Assembly (NCBI RefSeq): GCF_007565055.1
Contig: NC_044553.1
Location: 130,452,241-130,516,240, forward strand
Source of the DNA: Rhinopithecus roxellana
Taxonomy: Eukaryota > Chordata > Mammalia > Primates > Cercopithecidae
Direction: 5' to 3'
Length of the DNA stretch: 64,000 bases
Position numbers and translations under genes: made by a program. Shown one piece after another: positions 60,072-64,000 of the stretch. The notes under the pieces are model-generated. The model had not been told where the DNA came from. It searched no databases and saw nothing but the letters and a program-made list of their open reading frames with translations. Within the stretch, counting starts at the first letter, position 1. Each line of letters starts with the position of its first letter.

Positions 60072-63000
60072 AAGCTTTCTGAGAAACTGCATTGCCATGT
60101 GTGAATGCAACTCACAGTTACACGTTTCTCTCAGTGATCAGTTTGTTAGCACAGTTTTTCTGGAAATCTGCAATTAGATACTTCATAGCGCAATGAACAT
60201 TACAGTGACAAAGGAATATCCACAGATGAAAACTAGAAAGAAGCTTTCTGAGAAACTTCTTGGTGATGTGTGAATTCATCTCACAGAGTTACACCTATGT
60301 TTCGTGGAGCAGTCCATTAACACTGTCTTTGGGGACTGAGAAGGGCTTCTTTGGATCACATTGAGGCCTACGCTGATAAAGGAAATTTCATCCGTTCAAA
60401 ACGTGAAAGAAGCTTTCTGAGAAACTTCTTTCTGATCTGTGAGTTCATCTCACAGAGTTACAACCTCTGCCTCAAGAAGCAGTTTGCTAACACTCTGTTC
60501 GTGGAAACTGCAAAGTGATATTTGGGAGGCATATTGGGGCCATGGTGATAAAGGAATTAATCCTCACATAATAACTAAAGAGAAGCTTTCTGAGAAACTG
60601 CATTGCCATGTGGTGAATGCAACTCACAGAGTTACACGTTTCTCTTCAGTGATCAGTTTGTTAGCACAGTTTTCTGGAAATCTGCAATTAGATGACTTCA
60701 TAGCGCAATGAACATTACAGTGACAAAGGAAATATCCAGATGAAAACTAGAAAGAAGCTTTCTTAGAACTTCTTGGTGATGTGTGAATTCATCTCACAGA
60801 GTTACACTTATGTTTCGTGGAACAGTCCATTTACACTGTCTTTGGGGAAACTGAGAAGGGCTTCTTTGGATCACATTGAGGCCTACGCTGATAAAGGAAA
60901 TTTCATCCGTTCAAAACGTGAAAGAAGCTTTCTGAGAAACTTCTTTCTGATCGGTGAGTTCATCTCACAGAGTTACAATCTCTGCCTCAAGAAGCAGTTT
61001 GCTAACACTCTTTTCGTGGAATCTGCAAAGTGATATTTGGGAGCCTATTGGGGCCTCATGGTGATAAAGGAATATCCTCACATAATAACTAAAGAGAAGC
61101 TTTCTGAGAAACTGAATTGCCATGTGTGAATGCAAATCACAGAGTTACACTTTTCTCTTCAGTGATCAGTTTGTTAGCACATTTTCTGGAAATCTGCATT
61201 AGATACTTCATAGCGCAATGAACATTACAGTGACAAAGGAAATATCCACAGATGAAAACTAGAAAGAAGCTTTCTTAGAAACTTCTTGGTGATGTGTGAA
61301 TTCATCTCACAGAGTTACACTTATGTTTCGTGGAGCAGTCCATTAACACTGTCTTTGGGGAAACTGAGAAGGGCTTCTTTGGATCACATTGAGGCCTACG
61401 CTGATAAGGAAATTTCATCCGTTCAAAACGTGAAAGAAGCTTTCTGAGAAACTTCTTTCTGATCTGTGAGTTCATCTCACAGAGTTACAACCTCTGCCTC
61501 AAGAAGCATTTGCTAACACTCTTTTCGTGGAATCTGCAAAGTGATATTTGGGAGCCTATTGGGGCCCATGGTGATAAAGGAATTATCCTCACATAATAAC
61601 TAAAGAGAAGCTTTCTGAGAAACTGCATTGCCATGTGTGAATGCAACTCACAGAGTTACACGTTCTCTTCAGTGATCAGTTTGTTAGCACAGTTTCTGGA
61701 AATCTGCAATTAGATACTTCATAGCGCAATGAACATTACAGTGACAAAGGAAATATCCAGATGAAAACTAGAAAGAAGCTTTCTTAGAAACTTCTTGGTG
61801 ATGTGTGAATTCATCTCACAGAGTTACACTTATGTTTCGTGGAGCAGTCCATTAGACACTGTCTTTGGGGAAACTGAGAAGGGCTTCTTTGGATCACATT
61901 GAGGCCTACGCTGATAAAGGAAATTTCATCCGTTCAAAACGTGAAAGAAGCTTTCTGAGAAACTTCTTTCTGATCTGTGAGTTACATCTCACAGAGTTAC
62001 AACCTCTGCCTCAAGAAGCAGTTTGCTAACACTCTTTTCGTGGAAATCTGCAAAGTGATATTGGGGAGCCTATTGGGGCCCATGGTGATAAAGGAAATTA
62101 TCCTCACATAATAACTAAAGAGAAGCTTTCTGAGAAACTGCATTGCCATGTGTGAATGCAACTCACAGAGTTACACGTTTCTCTTCAGTGATCAGTTGTT
62201 AGCACAGTTTTCTGGAAATCTGCAATTAGATACTTCATAGCGCAATGAACATTACAGTGACAAAGGAAATATCCAGATGAAAACTAGAAAGAAGCTTTCT
62301 TAGAAACTTCTTGGTGATGTGTGAATTCATCTCACAGAGTTACACTTATGTTTCGTGGAGCAGTCCATTAACACTGTCTTTGGGGAAACTGAGAAGGGCT
62401 TCTTTGGATCACATTGAGGCCTACGCTGATAAAGGAAATTTCATCCGTTCAAAACGTGAAAGAAGCTTTCTGAGAAACTTCTTTCTGATCTGTGAGTTCA
62501 TCTCACAGAGTTACAACCTCTGCCTCAAGAAGCAGTTTGCTAACACTCTTTTCGTGGAAACTGCAAAGTGATATTTGGGAGCCTATTGGGGCCCATGGTG
62601 ATAAAGGAATTATCCTCACATAATAACTAAAGAGAAGCTTTCTGAGAAACTGCATTGCCATGTGTGAATGCAACTCACAGAGTTACACGTTTCTCTTCAG
62701 TGATCAGTTTGTTAGCACAGTTTTCTGGAAATCTGCAATTAGATACTTCATAGCGCAATGAACATTACAGTGACAAAGGAAATATCCAGATGAAAACTAG
62801 AAAGAAGCTTTCTTAGAAACTTCTTGGTGATGTGTGAATTCATCTCACAGAGTTACACTTATGTTTCGTGGAGCAGTCCATTAACACTGTCTTTGGGGAA
62901 ACTGAGAAGGGCTTCTTTGGATCACATTGAGGCCTACGCTGATAAAGGAAATTTCATCCGTTCAAAACGTGAAAGAAGCTTTCTGAGAAACTTCTTTCTG

Positions 63001-64000
63001 ATCTGTGAGTACATCTCACAGAGTTACAATCTCTGCCTCAAGAAGCAGTTTGCTAACACTCTTTTCGTGGAATCTGCAAAGTGATATTTGGGAGCCTATT
63101 GGGGCTCATGGTGATAAAGGAAATATCCTCACATAATAACTAAAGAGAAGCTTTCTGAGAAACTGCATTGCCATGTGTGAATGCAACTCACAGAGTTACA
63201 CGTTTCTCTTCAGTGATCAGTTTGTTAGCACTCTTTTCTGGAAATCTGCAATTAGATACTTCATAGCGCAATGAACATTACAGTGACAAAGGAAATATCC
63301 ACAGATGAAAACTAGAAAGAAGCTTTCTGAGAAACTTCTTGGTGATGTGTGAATTCATCTCACAGAGTTGCACCTATGTTTCGTGAACAGTGCATTAACA
63401 CTGTCTTTGGGGAAACTGAGAAGGGCTTCTTTGGATCACATTGAGGCCTACGCTGATAAAGGAAATTTCATCCGTTCAAAACGTGAAAGAAGCTTTCTGA
63501 GAAACTTCTTTCTGATCTGTGAGTTCATCTCACAGAGTTACAACCTCTGCCTCAAGAAGCAGTTTGCTAACACTCTTTTCGTGGAAACTGCAAATTGATA
63601 TTTGGGAGCATATTGGGGCCCATGGTGATAAAGGAATTATCCTCACATAATAACTAAAGAGAAGCTTTCTGAGAAACTGCATTGCCATGTGTGAATGCAA
63701 CTCACAGAGTTACACGTTTCTCTTCAGTGATCAGTTTGTTAGCACAGTTTTCTGGAAATCTGCAATTAGATACTTCATAGCGCAATGAACATTACAGTGA
63801 CAAAGGAAATATCCAGATGAAAACTAGAAAGAAGCTTTCTTAGAAACTTCTTGGTGATGTGTGAATTCATCTCACAGAGTTACACTTATGTTTCGTGGAA
63901 CAGTCCATTTACACTGTCTTTGGGGAAACTGAGAAGGGCTTCTTTGGATCACATTGAGGCCTACGCTGATAAAGGAAATTTCATCCGTTCAAAACGTGAA
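60070..64000 (+). repeat. Alpha-satellite array 4, trimeric HOR downstream of the L1
   Basis: About 7.7 trimers (A-B-C) on the + strand in the same contig as the L1, so the L1 sits in trimer-type satellite on at least its 3' side. The first A monomer has the trimer diagnostics GTTAGCACAG and TTAGATACTTCATAGC. B carries the ATCCGTTC form throughout. The order of variants at the end (a C with GTGAGTACATC near 63005, a B with AACAGTGCATTAAC near 63385, then a B with AACAGTCCATTTACAC near 63899) repeats that at the start of array 1, but without the B-less dimer. Indels are frequent to about 62.2 kb. No gene is present. Confidence 0.94.

Noticed and set aside
59867..60115. Minus-strand frame with a long poly-Phe stretch, resembling a membrane segment
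   Set aside because: It is the reverse complement of the L1 A tail.

Overview
The window is primate centromeric or pericentromeric DNA: about 59 kb of alpha satellite plus one LINE-1 retrotransposon. No host protein-coding gene, tRNA or rRNA is supported. The monomers are 170-172 bp and mostly joined at a HindIII site (AAGCTT). They carry the alpha-satellite hallmarks (a CTCACAGAGTTACA core and a GTGAAAAAGGAAAT-type linker). The organism is therefore a monkey or ape. From memory the monomers look closer to monkey (HindIII-type) alpha satellite than to human CENP-B-box-bearing HORs, but I cannot name the species.

The window is a scaffold of four contigs separated by three runs of exactly 100 N (9058-9157, 24435-24534, 54902-55001). 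Contig 1 (1-9057) is a three-monomer higher-order repeat (HOR; A-B-C, 513-515 bp) on the + strand. Contig 2 (9158-24434) is the same trimer on the - strand, very homogeneous. Contig 3 (24535-54901) is a related four-monomer HOR (A-B-C-D, about 686 bp) on the + strand. It is clean to about 41.2 kb and then degrades into deletion-rich sequence. Contig 4 (55002-64000) is a 5'-incomplete L1 (55002-60069, sense on +, ending in 53 A) followed by trimer HOR on the + strand. Both changes of array orientation and every change of HOR type except the L1/trimer junction fall at N gaps, so contig order and orientation are not demonstrated.

The two HORs are directly related. Monomers A and B are shared. 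The trimer's third monomer has the head of tetramer C and the last 35 bp or so of tetramer D, as expected if unequal crossing-over removed one 171-bp monomer length. A further level of periodicity lies above the HORs. There is a near-identical 4.81-kb (28-monomer) tandem duplication at 30711-40326, 12-monomer (2.05 kb) modules at 4235-9057, B-less A-C dimers 2.91 kb apart, and a variant recurring every 8-9 trimers in contig 2. No monomer has a good CENP-B box; all instead resemble the pJ-alpha box at that register.

The many roughly 86-codon open frames are the satellite read in frame (171 = 3 x 57), not genes. I found no undescribed enzymatic or defence system. The items of interest are the HOR architecture, the L1 insertion into an array, and assembly artefacts that must be separated from biology.
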